Assembly (NCBI GenBank): GCA_018660265.1 | Contig: JABJKS010000061.1 | Span: forward strand, 95,139-159,138 | Source of the DNA: Rhodospirillaceae bacterium | GTDB lineage: Bacteria; Pseudomonadota; Alphaproteobacteria; GCA-2731375 | Length of the DNA: 64,000 bases | Direction of reading: 5' to 3' | Part shown: positions 9,233 through 19,305 of the stretch, piece by piece | Layout: every line of letters begins with the position of its first letter | How positions within the stretch are numbered: position 1 is the first letter of the stretch | Position numbers and translations under genes: made by a program | Notes under the pieces: generated by a model | The model's input: only the letters and a program-made list of their open reading frames with translations | Databases searched by the model: none | What the model was told of the DNA's origin: nothing

Positions 9233-10825
9233 TTAGGTCGTCTGGTCCTTGGTGGCGGCAAAAGTTAAATCAGGCCAGTCCCGGGTCAAATCGTCCAGAT
9301 GCCAGGCATTGCGGGCCAGCAGGACCAAATCGCCCTCGTGATCATCGGCGACCACGGCGCGTTCCTTGTCGGCGAAGCGTTTCAAGGTTGCTTCGTCATC
9401 GCAGAACACCCAACGGGCTGTAAACAAGCTTGATGGTTCAAAATGCACAGGCAACTCGTATTCCGCCGCGATACGGTCGGCCAGGACGTCAAATTGCAGG
9501 GCGCCAACCACGCCCACATACCAATTCGCCCCAAGGCGTGGTTTGAAGACGCTGGCGGCACCTTCTTCGGCCAATTGCTGCAGGGCCCGGCCCAGATGCT
9601 TGGCTTTCATGGGATCGTCAGGCGCAACGCGATTGATCAATTCGGGCGCAAAAGATGGAATGCCGGTAAACGCCAGTTCCTCCCCCTCACTCAAGGCATC
9701 ACCGATATGTAGATTGCCATGGTTCGGCAGGCCGATGATATCGCCTGCATAGGCATCTTCCGCCGTGCCGCGGTCCTGAGCCAGAAACAGGATGGGATTA
9801 TGCATGTTGATTTGTTTGCCGCTGCGAATATGCTTCAGCTTCATGCCTTTTTTGAAATGGCCCGAACAGATGCGCATGAAGGCCATGCGGTCCCGGTGCT
9901 TGGGATCCATGTTGGCCTGGATCTTGAAAACGAAACCGGAGACTTTGCTTTCTTCCGGCTTAACGGGCCTGGTCGCACTGGGGCGGGGGCCGGGCGGCGG
10001 GGCCAGTTTGGCCAGCCCGGACAACAATTCCCGAACGCCGAAATTGTTGATGGCGGAGCCGAAGAAGACCGGCGTCATGCTGCCTTCGCGATAGGCCGCT
10101 GGGTCGAAATCAGGGCACAAGCCCTTTGCCATCTCCACCTCTTCACGCAGGGTTTTGGCATCATCTTTGCCCAGCAGTTCGTCCAATTTGGGATCATCAA
10201 GGCCGGAGCAAACCTCACCCTCGCTCATGACGTTCTTACTCGCTGCCTTGTCCATCAGCACCAAGCGGTCGGAAAACAGATCGTAGCAACCTTTAAAGCG
10301 CCGGCCCATGCCAATGGGCCAACTGGCCGGTGTCACATCCAGGGCCAGGCTTTGTTCAATCTCATCCAACAGATCAAACGGATCCCGGCTTTCCCGGTCC
10401 ATCTTGTTGATGAAGGTGACGATGGGGACATCGCGCAGGCGGCAAACTTCGAATAATTTACGGGTTTGATCCTGAATACCGCGCGCACCATCCAATACCA
10501 TCACCGCGCTGTCGACAGCTGTGAGCGTGCGGTAGGTATCTTCGGAGAAATCCTGATGGCCCGGTGTGTCGAGCAAATTGAACGTGCAACCGGCATAATC
10601 AAAGGTCATGACGGAGGTGGCGACGGAAATGCCCCGCTCCCGCTCCACCTTCATCCAATCGGAATGGGCCCGGCGCGCATCGCCCTTGGCCTTGACCGCA
10701 CCGGCAAGATTGATGGCACCGCCGAACAGCAACAGCTTCTCCGTCAGGGTGGTTTTGCCCGCATCGGGATGGGCGATAATCGCAAAGGTGCGTCGCCGGG
10801 CGATTTGATCGGTGATATTGCTCAT
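9233..10825 (-). CDS. prfC: Peptide chain release factor 3
   Basis: RRTFAIIAHPDAGKTTLTEKLLLFGGAI...DTPGHQDFSEDTYRTLTAVDSAVMV...FINKMDRESRDP; start taken at MSNITDQ. Confidence 0.92.
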   Translation of the reverse strand: MSNITDQIARRRTFAIIAHPDAGKTTLTEKLLLFGGAINLAGAVKAKGDARRAHSDWMKVERERGISVATSVMTFDYAGCTFNLLDTPGHQDFSEDTYRTLTAVDSAVMVLDGARGIQDQTRKLFEVCRLRDVPIVTFINKMDRESRDPFDLLDEIEQSLALDVTPASWPIGMGRRFKGCYDLFSDRLVLMDKAASKNVMSEGEVCSGLDDPKLDELLGKDDAKTLREEVEMAKGLCPDFDPAAYREGSMTPVFFGSAINNFGVRELLSGLAKLAPPPGPRPSATRPVKPEESKVSGFVFKIQANMDPKHRDRMAFMRICSGHFKKGMKLKHIRSGKQINMHNPILFLAQDRGTAEDAYAGDIIGLPNHGNLHIGDALSEGEELAFTGIPSFAPELINRVAPDDPMKAKHLGRALQQLAEEGAASVFKPRLGANWYVGVVGALQFDVLADRIAAEYELPVHFEPSSLFTARWVFCDDEATLKRFADKERAVVADDHEGDLVLLARNAWHLDDLTRDWPDLTFAATKDQTT

Positions 10826-10969
10826 GTGCTCATGTGCTCGTGCGCGCCGGGTGGGCGTCTGAATTTCGAACTGATTGCAAGGTTGCGCCGTATAGCACCT
10901 AAATCCTGTGGATGAAAGGTGAGCTGGCAAGGCGACTTGGGAAAGACGACCTGAACCTGGTCAGCAGCG

Positions 10970-11611
10970 TTAGGGGATATCCATGACCATGCGATAGCGG
11001 GTGGGCTGGACATCCTTCGTCCATAGGGCCGGTAAATTGGTTTCGGACAGGATCTCCATACCCTGGCGTCGATAGAAGGCTACTGCCGGATTATTGCTGA
11101 TGACGTCCAGGTGCAGGGCGGTATAGGCCGCAGTGCCCGCCCGATTGAGCACATCTTGGAATAACCGATGGCCGATGGCCTGACCTCTAAATTCGGTCGA
11201 AACGGCAATGTTTTGTAGATAATACGCCCCCTCCGGGACGGGCGGGTGGTGATAATCCATTGCCTTCAAACGTTTTTTGAATTTTGGCAGGATCCGGTCC
11301 GTTGCCAGGCTGGACAATATCCCGCCCGTAACCTCGGACTGTGCGATCATGCCACTGCCGGGCATCGACAGGCTTAGGCCCAGAATTTCGTATTCATTGG
11401 TAGGTTTTGGCTGCGATGTTGCCAGCATGCCGTGGCGATGGCTTAATAATCCCCCGCGCTGAAGCCATTGATGCTGCAGGTCCTTGAACCCGCGGGCCCG
11501 ATTATCGGCATAGATATAGCCGAGGAATTGGGGGGAGGAATCCCAAATCAGTTGCGCAGCCGCTATTGCCAGGGACGGCGCGTCGTTGGCGGGTCCGATA
11601 ATACAATCCAT
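10970..11611 (-). CDS. GNAT family N-acetyltransferase
   Basis: ...YYLQNIAVSTEFRGQAIGHRLFQDVLNRA...LHLDVISNNPAVAFYRRQGMEI. Confidence 0.78.
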   Translation of the reverse strand: MDCIIGPANDAPSLAIAAAQLIWDSSPQFLGYIYADNRARGFKDLQHQWLQRGGLLSHRHGMLATSQPKPTNEYEILGLSLSMPGSGMIAQSEVTGGILSSLATDRILPKFKKRLKAMDYHHPPVPEGAYYLQNIAVSTEFRGQAIGHRLFQDVLNRAGTAAYTALHLDVISNNPAVAFYRRQGMEILSETNLPALWTKDVQPTRYRMVMDIP

Positions 11612-11667
11612 GTCGGCATTTTCTGTTATATGTGCCGAACATTGCAAGGGAGAGGGAGGCCACATCA

Positions 11668-12348
11668 GTGGATTTGGCGAAGCAACATATTGATATTGGT
11701 CTGTACACCAATAACCGGGACGCGCAATTGGCCTTTTGGCAGAACGTCGTTGGCCTGGAATTCGATCATGTGGGCAAGCTGGGCGGTGGCGTCCATCAAT
11801 TGCGCCATCACATGAACGGCTCCATCCTGAAGATCAATCATGCCCGTGATCAATTGCCCGATCTGGATCCATCCGGCTATCGCCGCCTGTTGATCGCCAA
11901 ACCGGATTTGGATGCGGTGCAAAGCCTGAAGGATCCCGACGGCAATTTGGTGGACCTTGTCCCCATGGGATATCGGGGCATCGTTGGCATTGGCATCGAG
12001 ATCGTGGTCAGTGACCTTGCCGCTGCCAAGGGGTTTTGGCTGGATGCCTTGGAATTTCAGGCCGGCGCGGATGATACGGTCATCGCGGGCGATACGGTTT
12101 TGCTGTTGCGGGAAGACCGCGCCATCAAACCAACACCGGATATATCGGCGGCGCGCGGTTACCGCTATACCACGGTACAGATTTTCAAGTGCGACCTGGA
12201 ACATGCGGGCATTCTGCAACGTGGTGGCCGGGAAGGGCGGGAGCCGCGCACCATCGGGACCACGACGCGCTATTCCTATGTGCGGGACCCGGACGGCAAT
12301 TGGCTGGAAGTTTCACAGCGGGCGCAATTAACCGGCAGTTTGGATTAA
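11668..12348 (+). CDS. VOC (glyoxalase/dioxygenase) superfamily protein
   Basis: Two VOC-like modules (IDIGLYTNNRDAQLAFWQNVVGLEFDHVG; ...VRDPDGNWLEVSQR); likely GTG start. Confidence 0.72.
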   Translation: MDLAKQHIDIGLYTNNRDAQLAFWQNVVGLEFDHVGKLGGGVHQLRHHMNGSILKINHARDQLPDLDPSGYRRLLIAKPDLDAVQSLKDPDGNLVDLVPMGYRGIVGIGIEIVVSDLAAAKGFWLDALEFQAGADDTVIAGDTVLLLREDRAIKPTPDISAARGYRYTTVQIFKCDLEHAGILQRGGREGREPRTIGTTTRYSYVRDPDGNWLEVSQRAQLTGSLD

Positions 12349-12411
12349 GCCCGGCTGGATTTGGCCAGTCTGCATTAAGGTGGCCTGGATTAGAAATATT
12401 GGAGAGAGAAA

Positions 12412-12882
12412 ATGAGCGAACAGATTTGGGACGTATATCTATCAGGTGAAATTCACAGTGATTGGCGGGAAAGAATTATCGAAGGGGCGGCCAAGGCGGG
12501 CCTGGGCATCGATTTCAGCTCTCCCGTGACCGATCATGCATCGTCCGATGATTGCGGCGTGGCCATACTGGGGGGGGAGGATCAGGCTTTTTGGCATGAT
12601 CACAAAGGGGCCAAGATGAACGCCATTCGTACCCGTACCCTGATTGACCGGGCCGATATCGTCGTCGTGCGTTTCGGTGACAAGTATAAACAATGGAACG
12701 CCGCCTTTGACGCGGGCTATGCCGCTGCCATGGGCACCTCGATCATCACTTTGCATGATCCGGACCTGCGCCATGCCTTGAAGGAAGTGGACGGGGCAGC
12801 CATGGCCACGGCACAAACGCCGGAACAGGTTGTCCAAATTCTCGACTATGTTATCAACGGACGCCTTGCGGCATCTGCCTGA
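12412..12882 (+). CDS. YtoQ family protein
   Basis: WDVYLSGEIHSDWRERI...GAKMNAIRTRTLIDRADIVVVRFGDKYKQWNAAFDAGYAAAMG. Confidence 0.78.
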   Translation: MSEQIWDVYLSGEIHSDWRERIIEGAAKAGLGIDFSSPVTDHASSDDCGVAILGGEDQAFWHDHKGAKMNAIRTRTLIDRADIVVVRFGDKYKQWNAAFDAGYAAAMGTSIITLHDPDLRHALKEVDGAAMATAQTPEQVVQILDYVINGRLAASA

Positions 12883-13693
12883 CGTGACTTCGGACAGGAA
12901 AAGACCGGACGGCGGACCCTATATCACCCTTGCTGATGTCGAGGCTTCGTTTAATAACAAAGTCCTTAACATGGGTATTGTGCGTTGGTTCGGGCGGCCT
13001 ATCGGCAATCGTCTGACGCCGTTTTTCTTCAATCGCGGCTGGACGGCCAATCAACTGACGACATCCCGCCTCGGCCTGGCCGCCCTGGCCATGGTGTTAT
13101 TGATCACCTTGCCGCCCTCGTTTCTGTGGCTCGTGACGATCCTGTACTATGTCTGTTTCGTCGGCGATCTGCTGGACGGCAATCTGGCCCGTCTGCATGA
13201 TGGGGCGACCTACTGGGGCAAATTCTATGACGGGGTGGCGGATCGTTTCTATTATACCGCCGCGCCCTTGGCCGCTGCCATTGCCGTCTGGCGTGACACC
13301 GGCCTGGCCTGGCCCCTGGCCGCCGGCGGTCTGGCTGCGGTCATCTTCACTTACAATGATCTGATCAATAACCGGTTGAAATATTTTGTTGAGTGGATGG
13401 AAGGCCAGACGGGCCCCGCCACCTATCGCCCCGGCAAACTTTTGTCCAAATTGAACAGCCTGAACGATAGCATCATGACAAATGGTTTCTTTGTCGCGCC
13501 GTTGTTGTTGCTCGTGCCAGGTGTTGGCTTGCTTGGTTATTTCTATGCGACATTGCTGTTGCAGGGGGTTTTTGCCGGGCTGGGTCTGATGGCCTTGTTG
13601 TATCGATCCTATCGTACCCTGTCCCGTTGGCGGAAAAGCATGCATGCGGTTGATTTTGATCCTGCCAACCCTACGAAAGCCCAGAGTAAGTAG
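12848..13693 (+). CDS. CDP-alcohol phosphatidyltransferase family protein
   Basis: GDLLDGNLARLHDGATYWGKFYDGVADR matches the DG..AR...G...D...D signature; start uncertain (12848 or GTG 12884). Confidence 0.78.
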   Translation: MLSTDALRHLPDVTSDRKRPDGGPYITLADVEASFNNKVLNMGIVRWFGRPIGNRLTPFFFNRGWTANQLTTSRLGLAALAMVLLITLPPSFLWLVTILYYVCFVGDLLDGNLARLHDGATYWGKFYDGVADRFYYTAAPLAAAIAVWRDTGLAWPLAAGGLAAVIFTYNDLINNRLKYFVEWMEGQTGPATYRPGKLLSKLNSLNDSIMTNGFFVAPLLLLVPGVGLLGYFYATLLLQGVFAGLGLMALLYRSYRTLSRWRKSMHAVDFDPANPTKAQSK

Positions 13694-13710
13694 AGTGGAG
13701 GAGTAATCTG

Positions 13711-14994
13711 ATGCATACCGCCGATCCCAAATCCAATCTGTGGACCCATACAGCTGCCCCCGCCCCGGATTACCCGACCCTGAAAGGGGAGCGGCGGGCC
13801 GACGTGGTTGTGGTCGGGGCCGGTTTCACGGGGCTGTCGGCAGCATTGCATGCGGCGGAGGGCGGTGCCGATACGGTTTTGCTGGAGGTGCACCAACCGG
13901 GTTTTGGTGCTTCGGGCCGAAACAACGGCCAGGTAATTCCCGCCTATAGCCGCCACAACCCCGATGATGCGGTGAAGGTTTTCGGCAAAGATCGCGGTGA
14001 GCGCTTAAACGAGATGGTGGCAGGCTCCGCCGATCTGGTGTTCGACCTGATCGCCAAGCATGACATGGATTGTGAGGCGGTTCAGGAAGGCTGGTTGCAG
14101 CCGGCCCATCGGGCATCCCGCATGAAAGGCGTGCAGATCAAACATGATCAATGGGCCGCCCGTGGCGCACCTGTGGAAATGTATGATGCGGACAGGGCGG
14201 CGGAACTAACCGGCAGCCCGATTTATCATGGTGGTTGGTTGCATCGTTCGGGCGGCCATATCAACCCCTTGGGCTATTCCCGCGGCCTGGCCCGGGCCGC
14301 GCATGCAGCCGGGGCCGCTGTACATGGTGATAGCCCGGTGCAATCCATTGACAGGGAAGGCGGCCACTGGCGGCTCAAGCTGCCCCATGGCGTTGTGCGG
14401 GCGGAAAAAGTTATTCTGGCGACCAACGGCTACACAGGCAATTTATTCCCAAATCTGCGCCAAACCATCGTGCCCTTACGCTCCACCCATGTGGCGACCA
14501 CGCCCTTGGGGGACAACGTTGCAAAATCTATTCTGCCGGGCGGCCACGGGCTTTCGGATACCCGCCAGGCCTTGTGGGCATTTCGCAAGGAGCGCTATGG
14601 CCGTATCGTCACCACCTCGGCACCGGTCTTCACCACCGGGGCCCGTCGGCGCATGACGGAATCGACTATTAAACGTCTGAAGACCGCTTTTCCCCAGATA
14701 GAACAGCCGGAGATCGAATATGTCTGGGAAGGTATTATTGCCATGACCCAGGAACGGCTGCCCCGTTATCACGAACTTGCCGGCGGCATGATCGCCGCAT
14801 TGGGCTATAGCGGCCGGGGTATCGCCCTTGGGACTGCGGTGGGCCGCATGATGGCGCAACGTATTCTAGGTACACCCGCCGGCGAACTGGCCCTGCCTGC
14901 CCTGCCGCTGAAACCATTGCCCATGCACGACCTCGTCGTGCCCCTGGCCCGGACGCTGAGTTGGTATTTCCGCTGGAAAGATACCAGGGATTAG
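13711..14994 (+). CDS. FAD-dependent oxidoreductase (DadA/PuuB-like)
   Basis: ADVVVVGAGFTGLSAALHAAEGGADTVLLEV...GFGASGRNNGQV...ALGYSGRGIALGTAVGRMMA. Confidence 0.85.
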   Translation: MHTADPKSNLWTHTAAPAPDYPTLKGERRADVVVVGAGFTGLSAALHAAEGGADTVLLEVHQPGFGASGRNNGQVIPAYSRHNPDDAVKVFGKDRGERLNEMVAGSADLVFDLIAKHDMDCEAVQEGWLQPAHRASRMKGVQIKHDQWAARGAPVEMYDADRAAELTGSPIYHGGWLHRSGGHINPLGYSRGLARAAHAAGAAVHGDSPVQSIDREGGHWRLKLPHGVVRAEKVILATNGYTGNLFPNLRQTIVPLRSTHVATTPLGDNVAKSILPGGHGLSDTRQALWAFRKERYGRIVTTSAPVFTTGARRRMTESTIKRLKTAFPQIEQPEIEYVWEGIIAMTQERLPRYHELAGGMIAALGYSGRGIALGTAVGRMMAQRILGTPAGELALPALPLKPLPMHDLVVPLARTLSWYFRWKDTRD

Positions 14995-15032
14995 GGCGTT
15001 TTTGACGAGGCCGTGGCAGATGGGGCGGGAGT

Positions 15033-15338
15033 TTAACCGCCCGAGAGGACGCCTTGCAGCTTCATGGCGATGCCCATGTCGCCTTCGATCTTCAACTTGC
15101 CGGTCATGAAGGCGGTGGTGCCGTCCAATTCCCCCTGGATCATGGATAGGAAATCATCCAGTGCGATCTTCAGGGTGCAATCGGCTTCGCCGTCGTCATT
15201 GGTCACCACGTTGGGGACTTGCGTGGCATCAAGCATCAGGAATTCGTCGTCGCCAAAATCCCATTTCACAACCGCGCCCAGGCCGCAATCTTCGCCTACG
15301 CGATCACGCATGCCGTCGGTCAATTCCTGCAAGCTCAT
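15033..15338 (-). CDS. SCP2 sterol-binding domain protein
   Basis: ...CTLKIALDDFLSMIQGELDGTTAFMTGKLKIEGDMGIAMKL. Confidence 0.85.
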   Translation of the reverse strand: MSLQELTDGMRDRVGEDCGLGAVVKWDFGDDEFLMLDATQVPNVVTNDDGEADCTLKIALDDFLSMIQGELDGTTAFMTGKLKIEGDMGIAMKLQGVLSGG

Positions 15339-15440
15339 ATCGCTCTATCTCCCAAATTATGTGTCGTAATTATGCCATGACATATCCTTCGCGCCCAGCG
15401 AAAGCAATGCCTGAAACAAACCCACAATCGATCTCACGTT

Positions 15441-15464
15441 CTTGACGTTAACGTTAACGTCAAG
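15441..15464. promoter_or_regulatory. Perfect 24-bp palindrome, probable regulator binding site for the acyl-CoA catabolic cluster
   Basis: CTTGACGTTAAC|GTTAACGTCAAG in the divergent spacer between the SCP2 gene and the SDR/carboxylase operon. Confidence 0.7.
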
Positions 15465-15542
15465 TAGCCTTTTTGTAACGCACAAACCGTGCTGTTGCGT
15501 TAAGGTCATAGGCCTCGATTGGCCTTTATATAGAGAGATATC

Positions 15543-16421
15543 ATGCCCTACGGTACCGTATTCCGCCCCGATTTGTTTGCTGGTGAAACGATTATAGTAA
15601 CTGGTGCGGGCAGTGGCATTGGCCGCTGTACGGCCCATGAATTGGCCTCGCTTGGGGCCAAGGTGGTGCTGATCGGGCGCAACCGGGAAAAACTGGATCA
15701 GGTCCAGGCCGAGATCATCGAAGATGGCGGGCAGGCGGATATTCAGGTCCTCGACATTCGGCTTGAAGAAGACGTTATCGCAGCCATTGATATGATCGTC
15801 GGGCGGGATGGCCCCATCTATGGCTTGGTCAACAATGCGGGCGGGCAATATCCGGCGCCTTTGGAAGATATCAGCCAAAAAGGCTGGGAGACTGTGGTGC
15901 GCACGAATTTGACCGGTGGTTTTCTGGTCGCGCGCGAGGTCTATCGCCAGACTATGAAAGCCCAGGGTGCGGGCGCAATTGTTAACATCACCGCTGATCA
16001 TTGGATGTCCATGCCGACCATGGGGCATTCGGGCGCGGCGCGGGCGGGGATGGAGAATTTTACCATGACGGCGGCGGTGGAATGGGGCCGTTTCGGGGTT
16101 CGGGTCAATGGGGTGGCCCCTGGTTGGATCGCTTCCTCCGGCTTTGATACCTACGACGGGGAGATCCGCAAGCAGATCCGAACCTTGGGTGAATTCGTGC
16201 CCCTGGCCCGTCTGGGCCGTGAGGCTGAAGTGGCGACGGCAATCGTCTTTTTGTTGAGCCCAAGTGCGGCCTACATTACGGGCACCTGCATTCGGGTCGA
16301 TGGCGCAGCCCCCAACGCGCCGCATAATTACACCCTGCCTGACGGGCCCGGAAATCAGCATTTCGCCGGCTTCCATCGGGAGGTTCTGCCAAAGGTCTTG
16401 AGCGAGACGGATGACGACTAA
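15543..16421 (+). CDS. SDR family oxidoreductase (dienoyl-CoA reductase-like)
   Basis: VTGAGSGIGRCTAHELASLGAKVVLIGRN...LVNNAGGQYPAPLEDIS... Confidence 0.8.
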   Translation: MPYGTVFRPDLFAGETIIVTGAGSGIGRCTAHELASLGAKVVLIGRNREKLDQVQAEIIEDGGQADIQVLDIRLEEDVIAAIDMIVGRDGPIYGLVNNAGGQYPAPLEDISQKGWETVVRTNLTGGFLVAREVYRQTMKAQGAGAIVNITADHWMSMPTMGHSGAARAGMENFTMTAAVEWGRFGVRVNGVAPGWIASSGFDTYDGEIRKQIRTLGEFVPLARLGREAEVATAIVFLLSPSAAYITGTCIRVDGAAPNAPHNYTLPDGPGNQHFAGFHREVLPKVLSETDDD

Positions 16422-18040
16422 TGCCGGCCCTTATCTCTGAGATCGATCCAGCTTCAGACAACTTCGCCCGGAATAGCGCTGCCATGATGGCGTTGTTGGA
16501 CGACGTGCGTCTGTTGGAAGGCCGGGTTAGAGCCTATTCGGAACGGGCCCGGCCACGATTTGAAGGGCGGGGGCAATTGCTGCCCCGGGACCGCATCAAT
16601 CTACTGTTGGATCGGGGCACACCGTTTGTCGAACTCTCCACCCTGGCAGGGTTGGGGATGCATGATGATGACGGGGATGAAAAACCCACGGGCGGGGGCA
16701 GCATTACGGGCATCGGCATCGTCTCTGGTGTGCGCTGTATGATTTCCGCCTCCGACAGCGGCATCAAGGGGGGCACATCGACCCCCATGGGCTTGAAGAA
16801 AAAACTTCGCAGCCAGCAAATCGCGTTGGAGAACAAGCTGCCGACCATTGCCCTGGTAGAATCAGGCGGTGCCAATCTGCTCTACCAATCAGAATTGTTT
16901 GTTGAGGGGGGACGCACCTTTGCCAATCAAGCGCGTCTTTCGGCTGCCGGGATCCCGCAAATTACTGTCGTCCATGGCTCCTCCACTGCTGGCGGGGCCT
17001 ATGTGCCCGGATTGTCGGACTATGTGGTTGTGGTCCGCGACCGGGCAAAGATTTTCCTGGCCGGGCCGCCGTTGTTGAAATCCGCCACGGGGGAGATCGC
17101 CACGGATGAGGAATTGGGCGGTGCGGACCTGCACGCCTCCGTCGCGGGCACGGCGGAATATATAGCCGACGATGATGCCCAGGCCATTGCCGTGGCCCGT
17201 GATGTCATGGCGAAACTGCGTTGGAACGATGTCCTGCCGCTACAAACGAAGCCGGCGTATCAAGAACCGCTTTACGGGGCGGAAGAACTGTTGGGCGTCG
17301 TGCCGGTGGACTATGCAAAGCCCTATGATGCCCGTGAACTGATCGCCCGGCTGGTGGATGGTTCCAACTTTCTGGATTTTAAGGCCGCTTTTGGTGTTGC
17401 CACGGTTTGCGGCCATGCCTCCATCCAGGGGCACCCCTGTGGCATCATCGGCAATAACGGCCCCATCGATGCCCAGGGCTCGGTCAAGGCGGCGCAGTTC
17501 ATACAGCTTTGTTCCCAATCGGGCACGCCGATCATCTATCTGCAAAACACCACCGGCTACATGGTTGGACGGGATGCCGAAACCGGGGGGATCGTCAAAC
17601 ACGGTTCCAAAATGATCCAGGCGGTGGCCAACGCCACGGTGCCGCAGCTTACCATGATGGTCGGCGGATCCTTTGGCGCGGGCAACTATGGCATGTGCGG
17701 GCGATCCTTTGATCCGCGCTTTATCTTTGCCTGGCCGAATTATCGCATCTCGGTCATGGGCGGGGCGCAGGCGGCGGGCGTCATGCGCATCGTTACCGAA
17801 GCCAAGGCGGAACGTGAAGGGAAGGAGCCAGACAGGTCGGCTCTGGACGAGATGTACAATTCCATCGTCAGCCAGATCGATGGGGAATCCACGGCCCTTT
17901 ACGCCACGGCCCGGCTTTGGGATGACGGCATTATCGACCCCCGCGACAGCCGCAAGGTCCTGGGCTATGCCCTGTCCATTTGCGGCGAGGCGGAACAACG
18001 ACCCTTGCGGGCGAACACATTTGGCGTCGCCCGCGGCTAG
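16421..18040 (+). CDS. Acyl-CoA carboxylase carboxyltransferase (beta) subunit
   Basis: LPRDRINLLLDRGTPFVELSTLAGLG...GGSFGAGNYGMCGRSFDPRFIFAWPNYRISVMGGAQAA; TAATG overlap with SDR gene. Confidence 0.9.
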   Translation: MPALISEIDPASDNFARNSAAMMALLDDVRLLEGRVRAYSERARPRFEGRGQLLPRDRINLLLDRGTPFVELSTLAGLGMHDDDGDEKPTGGGSITGIGIVSGVRCMISASDSGIKGGTSTPMGLKKKLRSQQIALENKLPTIALVESGGANLLYQSELFVEGGRTFANQARLSAAGIPQITVVHGSSTAGGAYVPGLSDYVVVVRDRAKIFLAGPPLLKSATGEIATDEELGGADLHASVAGTAEYIADDDAQAIAVARDVMAKLRWNDVLPLQTKPAYQEPLYGAEELLGVVPVDYAKPYDARELIARLVDGSNFLDFKAAFGVATVCGHASIQGHPCGIIGNNGPIDAQGSVKAAQFIQLCSQSGTPIIYLQNTTGYMVGRDAETGGIVKHGSKMIQAVANATVPQLTMMVGGSFGAGNYGMCGRSFDPRFIFAWPNYRISVMGGAQAAGVMRIVTEAKAEREGKEPDRSALDEMYNSIVSQIDGESTALYATARLWDDGIIDPRDSRKVLGYALSICGEAEQRPLRANTFGVARG

Positions 18041-18099
18041 GTATGTGATGTTGCTAGACCACCCACGCCCCAACAAACAGAAAAGGCGGAGTATTTGCC

Positions 18100-19260
18100 A
18101 TGTTATTCACAGAACAGCACGAAGAGTTACGTAATTCCGTACGCCGTTTCGTTGAGGCGGAGATCAACCCTTACGTGGATGATTGGGAAGAAGAAGGACG
18201 TTTCCCGGCCCACGAGCTGTTCAAGAAGATGGGCAGCCAGGGTTTCCTCGGTGTTGATAAGGCCGAGGACGTGGGCGGTATGGGCCTGGACTATTCCTAT
18301 GTCATGGCCTTTGCCGAAGAAATGGGCACGGCCCATCACGGCTCCGTCCCCATGGCGGTCGGGGTGCAGACGGCCATGGCGACGCCCGCATTGGCGCAGT
18401 TCGGCTCGGACGAATTGCGGCAGGAGTTTCTTGCCCCCGCAGTCAGCGGCGATATGGTTGCCGCCATCGGGGTCACGGAGCCCGGCGCGGGCTCTGATGT
18501 TGCGTCCTTGAAGACCAATGCCCGCAAGGATGGCGATGATTACATCATCAATGGTTCTAAAATGTTTATCACCAACGGTGCCCAGGCGGATTGGGTCTGC
18601 CTGTTGTGCAATACCTCCGACGGGCCCATCCATCGTAACAAAACCCTAATCTGCGTCCCCATGAATACGCCCGGCGTGACGGTGGAGCGGACACTGAACA
18701 AAATGGGTATGCGCGCCTCTGACACCGCTTTGATCTTTTTTGATGATGTACGGGTGCCCCAGCGCAATCGCATTGCCAATGAGGGTGAGGGTTTTACCTA
18801 TCAGATGATCCAGTTTCAGGAGGAGCGTTTGTGGGGCGCTCTGAGCATGCTGCGGCCTATGGAAAAGGCCATCCAGGATACAATCGAATATACCCGGGAT
18901 CGAAAAATATTCGGCGGCTCGATCCTGGATAATCAAGTTGTGCATTTCCGCATGGCGGAGCTGACGACGGAGATTGAACTGCTGCGTTCCCTGGTTTACC
19001 GGGCTGGCGAGGACCTGGTGGCGGGGGAGGATGTGACCTATCTCGCCTCCATGGCCAAGCTAAAGGGCGGTCGTCTGGTACGCGAGGTTTCCGATAGCTG
19101 CCTGCAATACTGGGGCGGCATGGGCTATATGTGGGAGAGCAAGATCGGCCGTCTGTTCCGCGACGGTCGCCTGATGTCCATCGGCGGTGGTGCGGATGAG
19201 GTGATGTTGCAGATCCTCTGTAAATACATGGACATCCTGCCGGGCCGCCGAAACAAATGA
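18100..19260 (+). CDS. Acyl-CoA dehydrogenase
   Basis: VTEPGAGSDVASLKTNARKDGDDYIINGSKMFITNGAQADWV...QYWGGMGYMWESKIGRLFRDGR. Confidence 0.9.
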   Translation: MLFTEQHEELRNSVRRFVEAEINPYVDDWEEEGRFPAHELFKKMGSQGFLGVDKAEDVGGMGLDYSYVMAFAEEMGTAHHGSVPMAVGVQTAMATPALAQFGSDELRQEFLAPAVSGDMVAAIGVTEPGAGSDVASLKTNARKDGDDYIINGSKMFITNGAQADWVCLLCNTSDGPIHRNKTLICVPMNTPGVTVERTLNKMGMRASDTALIFFDDVRVPQRNRIANEGEGFTYQMIQFQEERLWGALSMLRPMEKAIQDTIEYTRDRKIFGGSILDNQVVHFRMAELTTEIELLRSLVYRAGEDLVAGEDVTYLASMAKLKGGRLVREVSDSCLQYWGGMGYMWESKIGRLFRDGRLMSIGGGADEVMLQILCKYMDILPGRRNK

Positions 19261-19305
19261 GACCAAACAAGTGAGCCACCTGAAGACGAGAAGGGATACC
19301 AACAT

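Noticed and set aside
9719-10456. 245-aa plus-strand ORF opposite prfC
   Set aside because: Antisense to a clear PrfC; composition typical of shadow ORFs.
10820-10842. Mini-ORF ATG-AGC-ACA-TGA overlapping the prfC start
   Set aside because: Three codons created by a GAGCACAT duplication with no clear SD; too little evidence to call regulatory.
12570-12577. G8 homopolymer inside the YtoQ-family gene as a phase-variation tract
   Set aside because: Short and within an otherwise intact conserved ORF; no second frame that would give an alternative product, so insufficient support.
15357-16376. 339-aa minus-strand ORF opposite the SDR gene
   Set aside because: Shadow ORF; the plus strand encodes a clear SDR with RBS and operon context.
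17240-18076. 278-aa minus-strand ORF opposite the carboxyltransferase gene
   Set aside because: Shadow ORF without recognisable motifs; plus strand has strong family evidence.
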